Below, in pieces: positions 1-5,543 of a stretch of 5,543 bases of DNA. The notes below the pieces were generated by a model. It was not told where the DNA came from and did not search any database. It saw only the letters and a list, made by a program, of their open reading frames with translations. The stretch's first letter is position 1; every line of letters starts with the position of its first letter. Source of the stretch: Bacillota bacterium (GTDB lineage Bacteria; Bacillota; Clostridia; Lachnospirales; Lachnospiraceae); NCBI GenBank assembly GCA_023389295.1, contig JAEWEO010000305.1, forward strand, positions 1-5,543, in the 5' to 3' direction. The position numbers were made by a program, and so were the translations under genes.

Positions 1-1336
1 GTACTGCACATTCCTTTGCGGTTATTCTACCGGCATAAAACTCATCCGTTATTTCTTTGATAGCAAAAAGCAGATAGTTATTAGCAGCTCTGATATTAGT
101 ACAGTTTCTTTCCAAATTCCATTGATCGATCTTAGCAATCTCCTCTTCATGCCCGGGACCAAAGGCTTTTTCTAACTGCTTTAATGTGTTTTTTCTGTTA
201 ATTGGATAACCATCTATAAAATACGTATTACCCAAATCCAAATCCTCAATTTTTCTTTCTTCAATACAAAAACGGATAAACAGCCATGCAAGTTCTTTAT
301 TCTGTGATGCTGAAGTTATAGCTAATGGAGTGGTTCCAGTCCAGAAAGGCTTATCTCCATTCGAGGCTGATGAAGGTACTGCAGCTGTCATTGCTAAAGA
401 ATCAAATACAGTTGAATTTCTTGGATTATTATAGTATGAAATAAAGTGACTACATAGCTCATTACTTTCTAATGTAATACGATAATCATCATAATATCGT
501 TTGTCTGGTGTGATTTCCTGCCATGGGATACTCTTCATTTCGTTTAGAAATCCGATAAATTCCGAAGAATTAAAATTTGATGTATTATTCTTTTCATCAA
601 AGAAACTGACATATTCATTGGTTTCTATATCAATTTGTGATATCATTCGCGATAAAATCAAATCTTCATCATTTTTTGCAATCTGATGATATAGATTAAA
701 AATATTTTTATAAATTACTGCTTCAAATTGGGATACGTCAATATTATTATGTTCAAGCAAAGTCTTATTAAAACGGTAGCAATCATAATTAAAACCTTGA
801 GGTATGCAAAATAATTTATCCTGATACTCTAGCGCTTCAAAAACATTGGTATAGTAGTCTTCTTTTTGGAAGGTCGGATCATTTTCCATATGAGGATATA
901 AATTTTCCAATAAATCATTCTGTGCCAATTTAAAGTATGGCAGTAAAAAAAGTTCAATAATATCCCCGGCTGTACCACTCATTAATGCTACAGTTGCTTT
1001 CGTCGTATATTCCTCGCCACTCTTAATACCCTCCTGACCTATTACAGTCACCTGCACATTAGGATATATTTTATTGAATTCTCCAATAAGATGTTTGTCA
1101 TAAATGTTATAATTAATATCGCTAACGTATATTTTTAATTCGCCGGATAAAGCTTCATTTACCTTCTCATCTTCTCCTATAGCATCTTCTGATATGTCAT
1201 TGGTTTGGTTATTTATTACATTATCAGGGTTGTTCGTAAATTCCTTATAGAGTTGTTCATTTTCATTTTGACAACCACAAAGTATTATGAGGGATAAACT
1301 TAATAAGAGTAAAAATATCGGATACTTGTTTTTCAC
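1..1336 (-). CDS. Extracellular solute-binding-protein-like lipoprotein (partial, 3' end outside window)
   Basis: I translated this frame by hand: 445 codons without a stop run from a GTG at 1336 to the left edge. Residues 1-22 form a lipoprotein signal peptide (KNK, then a Leu/Ile-rich core, then lipobox L19-C20-G21-C22), so the mature protein should be lipid-anchored on the outer face of the membrane. An acidic, Asn-rich linker follows to about residue 64. After it come traits of family 1 ABC-transporter binding proteins: a first strand GELKIYV with EFNKIYPNVQVTV (65-98), the segment ALMSGTAGDIIELF (117-130), KLFCIPQGFNYDCYRFNK (174-191), and WTGTTPLAITSASQNKELAWLFI (332-354). The end, DEFYAGRITAKE (431-442), resembles C-termini of this family, so little is probably missing. 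Such proteins usually deliver sugars or oligosaccharides to a permease, but no permease gene is visible and the ligand is unknown. The family call is by pattern recognition; a sensory or orphan role is possible. Confidence 0.85.
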   Translation of the reverse strand, partial: MKNKYPIFLLLLSLSLIILCGCQNENEQLYKEFTNNPDNVINNQTNDISEDAIGEDEKVNEALSGELKIYVSDINYNIYDKHLIGEFNKIYPNVQVTVIGQEGIKSGEEYTTKATVALMSGTAGDIIELFLLPYFKLAQNDLLENLYPHMENDPTFQKEDYYTNVFEALEYQDKLFCIPQGFNYDCYRFNKTLLEHNNIDVSQFEAVIYKNIFNLYHQIAKNDEDLILSRMISQIDIETNEYVSFFDEKNNTSNFNSSEFIGFLNEMKSIPWQEITPDKRYYDDYRITLESNELCSHFISYYNNPRNSTVFDSLAMTAAVPSSASNGDKPFWTGTTPLAITSASQNKELAWLFIRFCIEERKIEDLDLGNTYFIDGYPINRKNTLKQLEKAFGPGHEEEIAKIDQWNLERNCTNIRAANNYLLFAIKEITDEFYAGRITAKECAV

Positions 1337-1345
1337 AACACTTCT

Positions 1346-1351
1346 CCTCCT
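1346..1351 (-). promoter_or_regulatory. Ribosome binding site fixing the GTG start at 1336
   Basis: AGGAGG lies 9 bases upstream of the GTG at 1336. The other GTG, at 1341, reads GTG TTG TGA and stops at once, and no in-frame ATG sits nearby. The strong site therefore supports a GTG start for the solute-binding lipoprotein. Confidence 0.85.
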
Positions 1352-1359
1352 CTAATATA

Positions 1360-1377
1360 AAGTCACGTAAGTGACTT
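1360..1377. repeat. Perfect 7-bp inverted repeat between the two lipoprotein genes
   Basis: AAGTCAC (1360-1366) and GTGACTT (1371-1377) are exact reverse complements around a 4-base loop, GTAA. On the minus strand the hairpin ends 8 bases before the AGGAGG of the downstream gene. It is not followed by a real T-run: the next bases are TATATTAG, which leads into the ribosome binding site. A strong terminator is therefore unlikely. It could be an mRNA hairpin tuning translation or processing between the two genes, or a protein-binding dyad. Confidence 0.55.
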
Positions 1378-1403
1378 CGAAAAATACCTTTGAGATGGTT
1401 CTT

Positions 1404-2144
1404 TTACGGTTCAATGATAATAGGTGTCTTTGTTGGACAGAATTCCCATAGAATGTCCATAACCTCATTATTTACGGCGATACATCCCGCAGTCCAGTCT
1501 GATTCCCCACCCATACCGTGAATCATAATCTCTCCACCCATGGCGGTATACCATGGTGGTTGGGATTGATTATCGATAGCATCGGCAATCTCCTCAAAGG
1601 TGCTTTGATCGATTGTTCCCTCATCAAGCGCCTCCTTAGCATCCTCTTTGTTCGGATAGGAAACGCCTAAGGATAGATAGAATCTACTGTTTTCGTTTCT
1701 TGTACAGACATAATATGTTCCTTGTGGAGTACGTCCATCTCCTTCTTTCTTTTTATCTCCAATAGGCTCCCAGCCTAAACCAATGGAATAACTGCCATAA
1801 AGGCGATCTCCATCCCATAACTCCAAGAGGCGCTCACTCTTCTTAACAATTATCTTAGGAGAGTTGACTACACCTTCCTCAATACTACTGACCGCATCTT
1901 CCTCTTGGATTAATGTCGGTACCGGAGAGGGAGTGATGGAAATAATCAAATTACTTTCATTAGTTTGGATCATTTCCATGTCAGCTTCATCTTTAGTGGG
2001 GTCGGGTAACTTTGTAACTGTATGTTCTATGGGAGTATCCCTTTGGGAATCTTCAGTATCCTGCTGGGTGCATCCACACAATAATGCGACTATAGGTATT
2101 AAAATACTGATATAACTTACTTTTCGATTTATATTATAAAGCAT
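1404..2144 (-). CDS. L,D-transpeptidase (YkuD family) lipoprotein
   Basis: This is a 246-residue protein if it starts at the ATG at 2144. A basic start (NINRK), a hydrophobic core and lipobox L22-C23-G24-C25 mark a lipoprotein signal, so it should sit outside the membrane. Residues 26 to about 95 are an acidic, Ser/Thr/Pro-rich linker (TPSPVPT). The YkuD catalytic domain spans about 96-246. It has the GDGRTPQGTY segment (135-144), the catalytic-region HG (209-210) and TAGC with nucleophile Cys221, followed by IAVNN. The usual [S/T]HGC has Ala in place of His, which I know from the YafK/ErfK-like branch. Family members form 3-3 peptide cross-links in peptidoglycan or attach proteins to it, working by a cysteine acyl-enzyme. 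No separate peptidoglycan-binding domain is seen. A lipoprotein gene follows after 67 bases and may share the transcript. Family assignment is firm; the exact substrate is not known. Confidence 0.93.
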   Translation of the reverse strand: MLYNINRKVSYISILIPIVALLCGCTQQDTEDSQRDTPIEHTVTKLPDPTKDEADMEMIQTNESNLIISITPSPVPTLIQEEDAVSSIEEGVVNSPKIIVKKSERLLELWDGDRLYGSYSIGLGWEPIGDKKKEGDGRTPQGTYYVCTRNENSRFYLSLGVSYPNKEDAKEALDEGTIDQSTFEEIADAIDNQSQPPWYTAMGGEIMIHGMGGESDWTAGCIAVNNEVMDILWEFCPTKTPIIIEP

Positions 2145-2149
2145 CTCTC

Positions 2150-2158
2150 TCACCGCCT
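2150..2158 (-). promoter_or_regulatory. Ribosome binding site deciding the L,D-transpeptidase start
   Basis: AGGCGGTGA matches the consensus AGGAGGTGA at 8 of 9 positions. It ends 5 bases before the ATG at 2144, and its GGCGG core is 8 bases away. An in-frame GTG at 2153 would lie inside this site, with no good site of its own upstream. The ATG at 2144 is therefore the better start, making the protein three residues shorter than the longest reading. Confidence 0.75.
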
Positions 2159-2166
2159 AACATATT

Positions 2167-2196
2167 ATTTTACAATAAATGTGATTATTATGTAAA
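2167..2196 (-). promoter_or_regulatory. Probable sigma-A-type promoter for the L,D-transpeptidase gene
   Basis: TTTACA (2196-2191) matches the -35 consensus TTGACA at 5 of 6 positions. After 18 bases, TAAAAT (2172-2167) matches the -10 consensus TATAAT at 5 of 6. The start of transcription would be near 2160, giving a leader of only about 16 bases that still contains the ribosome binding site. The region is very AT-rich, so chance matches are likely. This was the best pair I found by eye between bioA and the gene. Confidence 0.45.
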
Positions 2197-2198
2197 AT
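2167..2198. repeat. 8-bp inverted repeat overlapping the promoter, possible operator
   Basis: ATTTTACA (2167-2174) and TGTAAAAT (2191-2198) are exact reverse complements separated by 16 bases, so the arm centres are 24 bases apart. One arm covers the predicted -10 element and the other the -35 element. That is where a repressor dyad would block polymerase. No regulator is known, and similar -35/-10 hexamers could create part of the symmetry by themselves. Confidence 0.4.
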
Positions 2199-2324
2199 TT
2201 ATACTGATAATTTTATTACTAAGAAATCCACCCGTCCTGATTAACAAACACAGTTATTCCTATTAATAACATTACATAATATCTTTACCAATATTAATCA
2301 AAGATTTAGAGATACAATAAATGT
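2171..2324. repeat. 12-bp direct repeat, two copies (2171-2182 and 2313-2324)
   Basis: TACAATAAATGT occurs exactly at both positions, 142 bases apart. The left copy overlaps the predicted -10 region of the L,D-transpeptidase promoter. The right copy runs into a second TGTAAAT. It may be a repeated binding site, or chance in AT-rich DNA. Confidence 0.35.
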
Positions 2325-2453
2325 AAATCTACATATATATTACTATAATATGGTATATTGATACAAGCTAAATATAGAAAAATAATAGCTGAAAGCCATA
2401 CAATATCCTTATGAATTAAATTCCAAGAAGTAGAAGTAATGAAGGAGTTTTAT

Positions 2454-2513
2454 TAATAACGAATAAAAGCTATACAACATTAAATTAAGTTATATAGCTT
2501 TTATTCGTTATTA
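2454..2513. terminator. Long perfect stem-loop after bioA, probable (bidirectional) terminator
   Basis: Positions 2454-2474 and 2493-2513 are exact reverse complements over 21 bases with an 18-base loop; only four of the 21 pairs are G-C. The symmetric core is AAAAGCTATA and TATAGCTTTT, so each strand has a short T-run just after a small inner stem. That is the layout of a bidirectional terminator. It begins 84 bases past the bioA stop and precedes the promoter of the next gene, which fits the end of the biotin transcript. Against this, the inner stem is weak and the T-run is only four bases. A small palindromic mobile repeat is the alternative. Confidence 0.55.
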
Positions 2514-2597
2514 TGAACCTATAAGGCCTCTTCAAAATAATATTTTCTTTTCTATGTTTTACCAGACTTTCTTTAGATGCAGTATTTAATTGTAATC

Positions 2598-3941
2598 TTA
2601 TGAAAGCACACTAATGAGTGCTGTGTATGCAATTTCCATAGCTCTGTCAAGCTCATCTTTTGTAATGGTAAGCGGTGGGTTAAAATATAAAACATTTCCT
2701 AGGGGTCTTAAAACAAGTCCACGCTTTAAAGCTTCTTTATAAATTTCATAGCCCATTCGAAGCTTACTATCAAAACCTTTTTTTGAGACTTTATCTTCCA
2801 CCAGCTCAATTGCGTTTATCAGTCCGATTGAGCGGGCTTCACCCACATTTTTATGTGTTTCAAACATTGCTTTCATTCGACTGGTTAAATATACGGCATT
2901 TTCGTTGGCGGTTTCTAAAATCTTTTGATTTTTCATAATATTAAGTACAGAAAGAGCCGCTGAACACCCGAGTGGATTTCCACTGTAGGTGTGGCTGTGC
3001 ATAAATGCCTTACCATCGCTGTAATCAGCATAAAAGGCATCGTATATCTTTTGCGTTGTAACGGTGAGGGCCATAGGCATATAACCGCCGGTAAGCCCTT
3101 TTGACAAGCAAATAATATCAGGTGAAATACCTGCATGGTCACATGCAAACATTTTGCCTGTTCTTCCAAATCCGGTTGCAATTTCATCGGCGATCAGCAG
3201 TACATCATATCGGTCGCACATTTCTCTTAGCTTTTTTAAATAAAGCGGTGGATAAATTCTCATACCGGCGCTACCTTGTAACAATGGCTCCACAATCATT
3301 GCAGCTGTTTCATTTGCATATTTTTCAAAAGAAAGTTCTGCTTTTTCAAAGCATTCACAGTTGCAATTATCTCGATCTTTTTGATACGGACAGCGATAAC
3401 AATCCGGTGCTTCAATTTGAATCGTATCCATTAACATCGGTTTGTATATTTTTGCATACAAATCCATTGCACCAACGGATAATGCACCTATGGTTTCTCC
3501 ATGATACCCTTCGGATAGGCAGAAAAAGCGTGTTTTCTCTGGTTTTCCTGATTGATATTGATACTGAAAAGCCATTTTTAATGCGCATTCCACAGATGCC
3601 GAACCATTATCAGAAAAATTGAACTTGGTTAAACCTTTTGGGAGAATTTCTACTAACTCCTCACACAAAGTAACGGCGCCCTCGTGGGTAAAATTTGCAA
3701 AAATAACATGCTCCAGTGTGTCGAGCTGTGCTTTCATGCTTTCATTTATTTGAGAATTACAATGACCGAGTAAATTACACCACCATGAGCTTACAATATC
3801 AATATATTCTTTGCCATCAATATCATATAGATATACCCCTTTTGCGTGGTCAATGGTAATTGGGGGTAATTCTTCATAATCCTTCATTTGGGAACACGGA
3901 TGCCAAACATGCTTTAAATCACGCTTTTGTAAATCGTTCAT
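2598..3941 (-). CDS. bioA: Adenosylmethionine-8-amino-7-oxononanoate aminotransferase (DAPA synthase)
   Basis: BioA is a cytosolic, PLP-dependent class III aminotransferase. It turns KAPA into 7,8-diaminopelargonate, usually with S-adenosylmethionine as amino donor. From the ATG at 3941 it has 447 residues, a little longer than E. coli BioA. Visible marks are HVWHPCSQM (11-19), the substrate-pocket pair W53-W54, NGSASVE (112-118) for phosphate binding, GYHGET (145-150), and DEIATGFGRTG with Asp252 for the PLP ring nitrogen. The Schiff-base Lys281 lies in LSKGLTGG, and HTYSGNPLG (317-325) follows. Five Cys fall within 181-197 (CYRC, then CNCEC), a segment seen in other class III members. The start codon overlaps the bioD stop as ATGA. 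A lysine-using (BioK-type) donor preference cannot be excluded from sequence alone. Confidence 0.96.
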   Translation of the reverse strand: MNDLQKRDLKHVWHPCSQMKDYEELPPITIDHAKGVYLYDIDGKEYIDIVSSWWCNLLGHCNSQINESMKAQLDTLEHVIFANFTHEGAVTLCEELVEILPKGLTKFNFSDNGSASVECALKMAFQYQYQSGKPEKTRFFCLSEGYHGETIGALSVGAMDLYAKIYKPMLMDTIQIEAPDCYRCPYQKDRDNCNCECFEKAELSFEKYANETAAMIVEPLLQGSAGMRIYPPLYLKKLREMCDRYDVLLIADEIATGFGRTGKMFACDHAGISPDIICLSKGLTGGYMPMALTVTTQKIYDAFYADYSDGKAFMHSHTYSGNPLGCSAALSVLNIMKNQKILETANENAVYLTSRMKAMFETHKNVGEARSIGLINAIELVEDKVSKKGFDSKLRMGYEIYKEALKRGLVLRPLGNVLYFNPPLTITKDELDRAMEIAYTALISVLS

Positions 3942-4621
3942 ACAAGCCCTCCACATTCAAATAATGAAACGATGTGTTCAACTTCCATATCCAGTGAAGT
4001 GGCATTCTCTTCTACTGTGCCTATCACCTTGATATTAGTTAGCTGCTCTATCATTTTAATGTTATCCTGCTTCATCCGGTTTCCGCAATAATGGTTTAGA
4101 ATTACACCTGCAACAGGTAGTTTTCGTTGTTTTAAATATTCAATTGTGAGAACAGTTGAATTGATGGTTCCAAGGCCTGCGTCTGCAACAATAAGCGAAG
4201 GGATATTTAGAAGCTTTACAATGTCATAAAGCATAATCTGCTCTATTTCATCAAATCGTATGGGGCAGACTATACCACCGCTTCCCTCTACGACAACGCG
4301 ATCATATGTGTTACATACCTTCAGATAATCGTCGTAAACCTTATGAATATCTACGGGATTTCCCTCTATTTGAGCTGCAAGGTGCGGTGAAACTGGGGAT
4401 TTATAAAGATAAGAAAGCAATGTTTCTTCCACTTGATTGATCTTGGCCATACGGTTTACATATCCAGCATCACTCTCTCCTATGCTATTGGCACCACTAA
4501 TTGCTGCTTTATAATATCCGCAATTTGTTCCGTGTTCTCGTAATTTTTTAATTAGCAAAGCAGTTATGTATGTTTTCCCTACATCAGTACCTGTACCTGT
4601 AATAAATAATCCTTTATTCAT
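3938..4621 (-). CDS. bioD: ATP-dependent dethiobiotin synthetase
   Basis: BioD closes the ureido ring: 7,8-diaminopelargonate, CO2 and ATP give dethiobiotin. The protein has 227 residues, close to the 225 of E. coli BioD. The P-loop GTGTDVGKT is at 9-17. K38 and S42 in YYKAAISG match the substrate-binding Lys37 and Ser41 of E. coli, although the usual KP is KA here. SPHLAA (78-83), VEGSGG (111-116, Glu112 as likely Mg ligand) and N176 in ILNHY, the likely nucleotide-base contact, are all in place. It starts within the last codons of bioB (8-base overlap) and ends in the bioA start (ATGA), so the three are probably translated as one coupled unit. Start choice is supported by GAGGTG ten bases upstream of the ATG. 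Confidence 0.96.
   Translation of the reverse strand: MNKGLFITGTGTDVGKTYITALLIKKLREHGTNCGYYKAAISGANSIGESDAGYVNRMAKINQVEETLLSYLYKSPVSPHLAAQIEGNPVDIHKVYDDYLKVCNTYDRVVVEGSGGIVCPIRFDEIEQIMLYDIVKLLNIPSLIVADAGLGTINSTVLTIEYLKQRKLPVAGVILNHYCGNRMKQDNIKMIEQLTNIKVIGTVEENATSLDMEVEHIVSLFECGGLV
3947..3952 (-). promoter_or_regulatory. Ribosome binding site deciding the bioA start
   Basis: GGAGGG sits inside the end of bioD, 5 bases before the ATG at 3941. The in-frame ATG at 3956 lies upstream of this site and has no comparable one of its own. The ATG at 3941 is also the one that makes the 4-base ATGA overlap with the bioD stop, so I chose it over the 5-codon-longer version. Confidence 0.8.
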
Positions 4622-5543
4622 TTACTAATTCCACCTCAAATCCAAGCTCTTTTATCATCTGCATATCACTTTCAACAGTAATTCCAGAGGTGGTGAGCAT
4701 ATCTCCTGAGATAGCGGCATTTGCACCGGAAAGAAAACATGCTTTCCCTTTGTCAGCAAGCAGACCTCTACCACCGGCAAGCCTGATAAAAGCATCCGGC
4801 ATAACAAAACGATATACTGCCACAATACGACAAAGCTCATCTGATGAAAGTGGAATGTTGTTTTCATAGGGGGTGCCTTTAATGGGATTTAGTAAGTTAA
4901 TTGGCACACTTTTTATTCCTAATTTTTCTAATGAAAAAGCCAGAGAAATACGATCCTCTACACTTTCGCCAATGCCAAATATCCCACCGCTGCAAATACT
5001 CATACCTGCTTGATGAGCGTTTGTAATCGCTTCTAACTTATCTTCAAAGCTATGGGTAGTACACATCTTAGGAAAATACTCCTTGGAGGTTTCCAAATTG
5101 TTGTGAATTCGGGTAAGACCGGTGTTGTATAATCTCTTATATTGTTTATGCGTTAGTAGGCCAAAGGAACCGCATACTTTTATCGAGCATTCATTTTTAA
5201 TCTTCTCTGTCGCCTTACATATTTTATCCACTTCAACATCCGAGAGACCTTTACCAGATGTAACAAGAGAATATCGTAATATGCCCTGACTTTCATGATG
5301 TTTTGCATCTTCTAATATTTCCTCATCAGAAAGCAGCGGGTATACCTCACAGTTTGTTTTGTAATGTGCTGATTGTGCGCAGTATTTGCAATCCTCTGAG
5401 CAACGCCCACTTTTGGCGTTTATGATCGTACAGATATCAAATATATTTTTGCAAAAATGCTTTCTAATGTCATTTGCCGCAGCAGAAAGTTCTGCTAGAT
5501 CTTGGTGATAAAGAAACATTGCTTCCTCTACAGTAATATCATT
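4614..5543 (-). CDS. bioB: Biotin synthase, radical SAM (5' end outside window)
   Basis: BioB inserts sulfur into dethiobiotin to give biotin. A Met codon lies at 5519, but the frame stays open to the right edge and the eight extra residues (NDITVEEA) resemble the usual BioB N-terminus. The gene therefore almost certainly begins outside; 309 residues are visible. Counting from the Met at 5519, the radical-SAM motif C40-x3-C44-x2-C47 binds the 4Fe-4S cluster, and AQS follows as in known BioB. By eye alignment with E. coli, auxiliary-cluster residues C128, C188 and R260 match C116, C176 and R246, but C97 corresponds to Ser84 (RYSLVTSG). The YNHNLD substrate motif is IHNNLE (138-143). VPINLLNPIKGTP (205-217) and the end TTSGITVESD (276-285) are typical. 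Function as biotin synthase is supported by the bioD and bioA neighbours; the sulfur-donor cluster may be of a different kind. Confidence 0.95.
   Translation of the reverse strand, partial: NDITVEEAMFLYHQDLAELSAAANDIRKHFCKNIFDICTIINAKSGRCSEDCKYCAQSAHYKTNCEVYPLLSDEEILEDAKHHESQGILRYSLVTSGKGLSDVEVDKICKATEKIKNECSIKVCGSFGLLTHKQYKRLYNTGLTRIHNNLETSKEYFPKMCTTHSFEDKLEAITNAHQAGMSICSGGIFGIGESVEDRISLAFSLEKLGIKSVPINLLNPIKGTPYENNIPLSSDELCRIVAVYRFVMPDAFIRLAGGRGLLADKGKACFLSGANAAISGDMLTTSGITVESDMQMIKELGFEVELVNE
4632..4637 (-). promoter_or_regulatory. Ribosome binding site of bioD within bioB
   Basis: GAGGTG lies 10 bases upstream of the bioD ATG at 4621, inside the last codons of bioB. With the 8-base gene overlap it fits re-initiation by ribosomes finishing bioB. 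Confidence 0.65.

Larger units (their letters stand above)
2145..2597. other. Non-coding region between bioA and the L,D-transpeptidase gene
   Basis: These 453 bases are strongly AT-rich and hold no open frame of useful length. From right to left they contain a featureless stretch after bioA (2514-2597) and the long stem-loop at 2454-2513. A tract at 2200-2450 holds only short repeats and one 18-codon frame with a ribosome-binding-like sequence. The promoter and ribosome binding site of the L,D-transpeptidase gene occupy the left end. I saw no tRNA, recognisable riboswitch core or transposase remnant. Confidence 0.7.

Noticed and set aside
501..686. 61-codon plus-strand frame
   Set aside because: It lies antisense within the clearly coding solute-binding lipoprotein, has no convincing ribosome binding site and resembles no family I know.
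1337..1403. Separate promoter for the solute-binding lipoprotein, with TATATT at 1354-1359 as -10
   Set aside because: No good -35 lies at the right distance, and transcription would start inside the ribosome binding site.
1864..2115. 83-codon plus-strand frame
   Set aside because: It is antisense to the signal peptide, linker and start of the catalytic domain of the L,D-transpeptidase, whose reading frame has clear motifs.
1404..2144. Loss of function in the L,D-transpeptidase because His is missing from the [S/T]HGC motif
   Set aside because: TAGC in place of SHGC is familiar in one branch of the YkuD family, and the upstream HG and the nucleophile Cys are both present.
2145..2597. Riboswitch, tRNA or small structured RNA
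   Set aside because: I saw no cloverleaf, no conserved riboswitch core, and only short AT-rich stems apart from the terminator-like palindrome.
2933..3187. 84-codon minus-strand frame inside bioA
   Set aside because: It is an out-of-frame reading of the bioA segment with the PLP lysine. The bioA frame is intact and carries every motif, so there is no frameshift. The same holds for the small frame at 4655-4867 inside bioB.
3351..3401. Cysteine cluster in BioA (residues 181-197) as a novel metal site
   Set aside because: A CYRCP segment followed by further Cys is, as far as I know, common in class III aminotransferases, so it is not special to this protein.
3122..3622. 166-codon plus-strand frame
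   Set aside because: It is antisense to conserved parts of bioA, including the Asp252 motif, and has no family features. It is a shadow frame.

Overview
The window looks like chromosomal DNA from an AT-rich, Gram-positive anaerobe, most likely one of the Clostridia and possibly Lachnospiraceae. The basis is low GC content, strong AGGAGG-type ribosome binding sites, two lipoproteins with Gram-positive-style signal peptides, and a biotin synthase with the sequence traits of anaerobe enzymes. The genus is an inference and cannot be fixed from the sequence. All five recognisable genes lie on the minus strand, so transcription runs from the right edge to the left edge.

Right part (2598-5543): a tightly packed biotin block, read bioB, bioD, bioA. 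bioB enters from beyond the right edge, so its first residues and any promoter or BirA operator are outside. It overlaps bioD by 8 bases, and bioD overlaps bioA by 4 bases (ATGA), which indicates translational coupling. The products carry out the last three steps of biotin synthesis: BioA converts KAPA (7-keto-8-aminopelargonate) to DAPA (7,8-diaminopelargonate), BioD closes the ureido ring to give dethiobiotin, and BioB inserts sulfur to give biotin. No gene for pimeloyl supply or KAPA synthesis (bioW, bioC, bioH, bioF) is visible. BioB departs from the E. coli type at a Cys position that binds the auxiliary cluster and in the dethiobiotin-binding motif.

Middle (2145-2597): 453 bases without a convincing gene. 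It holds a perfect 21-bp AT-rich stem-loop, probably the end of the biotin transcript. It also holds a credible promoter for the next gene, overlapped by an 8-bp dyad, and a 12-bp direct repeat.

Left part (1-2144): two lipoprotein genes. The first is a YkuD-family L,D-transpeptidase anchored by a lipobox, which acts on peptidoglycan outside the membrane. After 67 bases containing a small perfect inverted repeat comes a solute-binding-protein-like lipoprotein that runs off the left edge. The two may be co-transcribed, and both have the same Leu-Cys-Gly-Cys lipobox.

I found no RNA gene, CRISPR array, complete mobile element or clear new system. The points most worth checking are the variant BioB, the long palindrome after bioA, and the dyad over the L,D-transpeptidase promoter.
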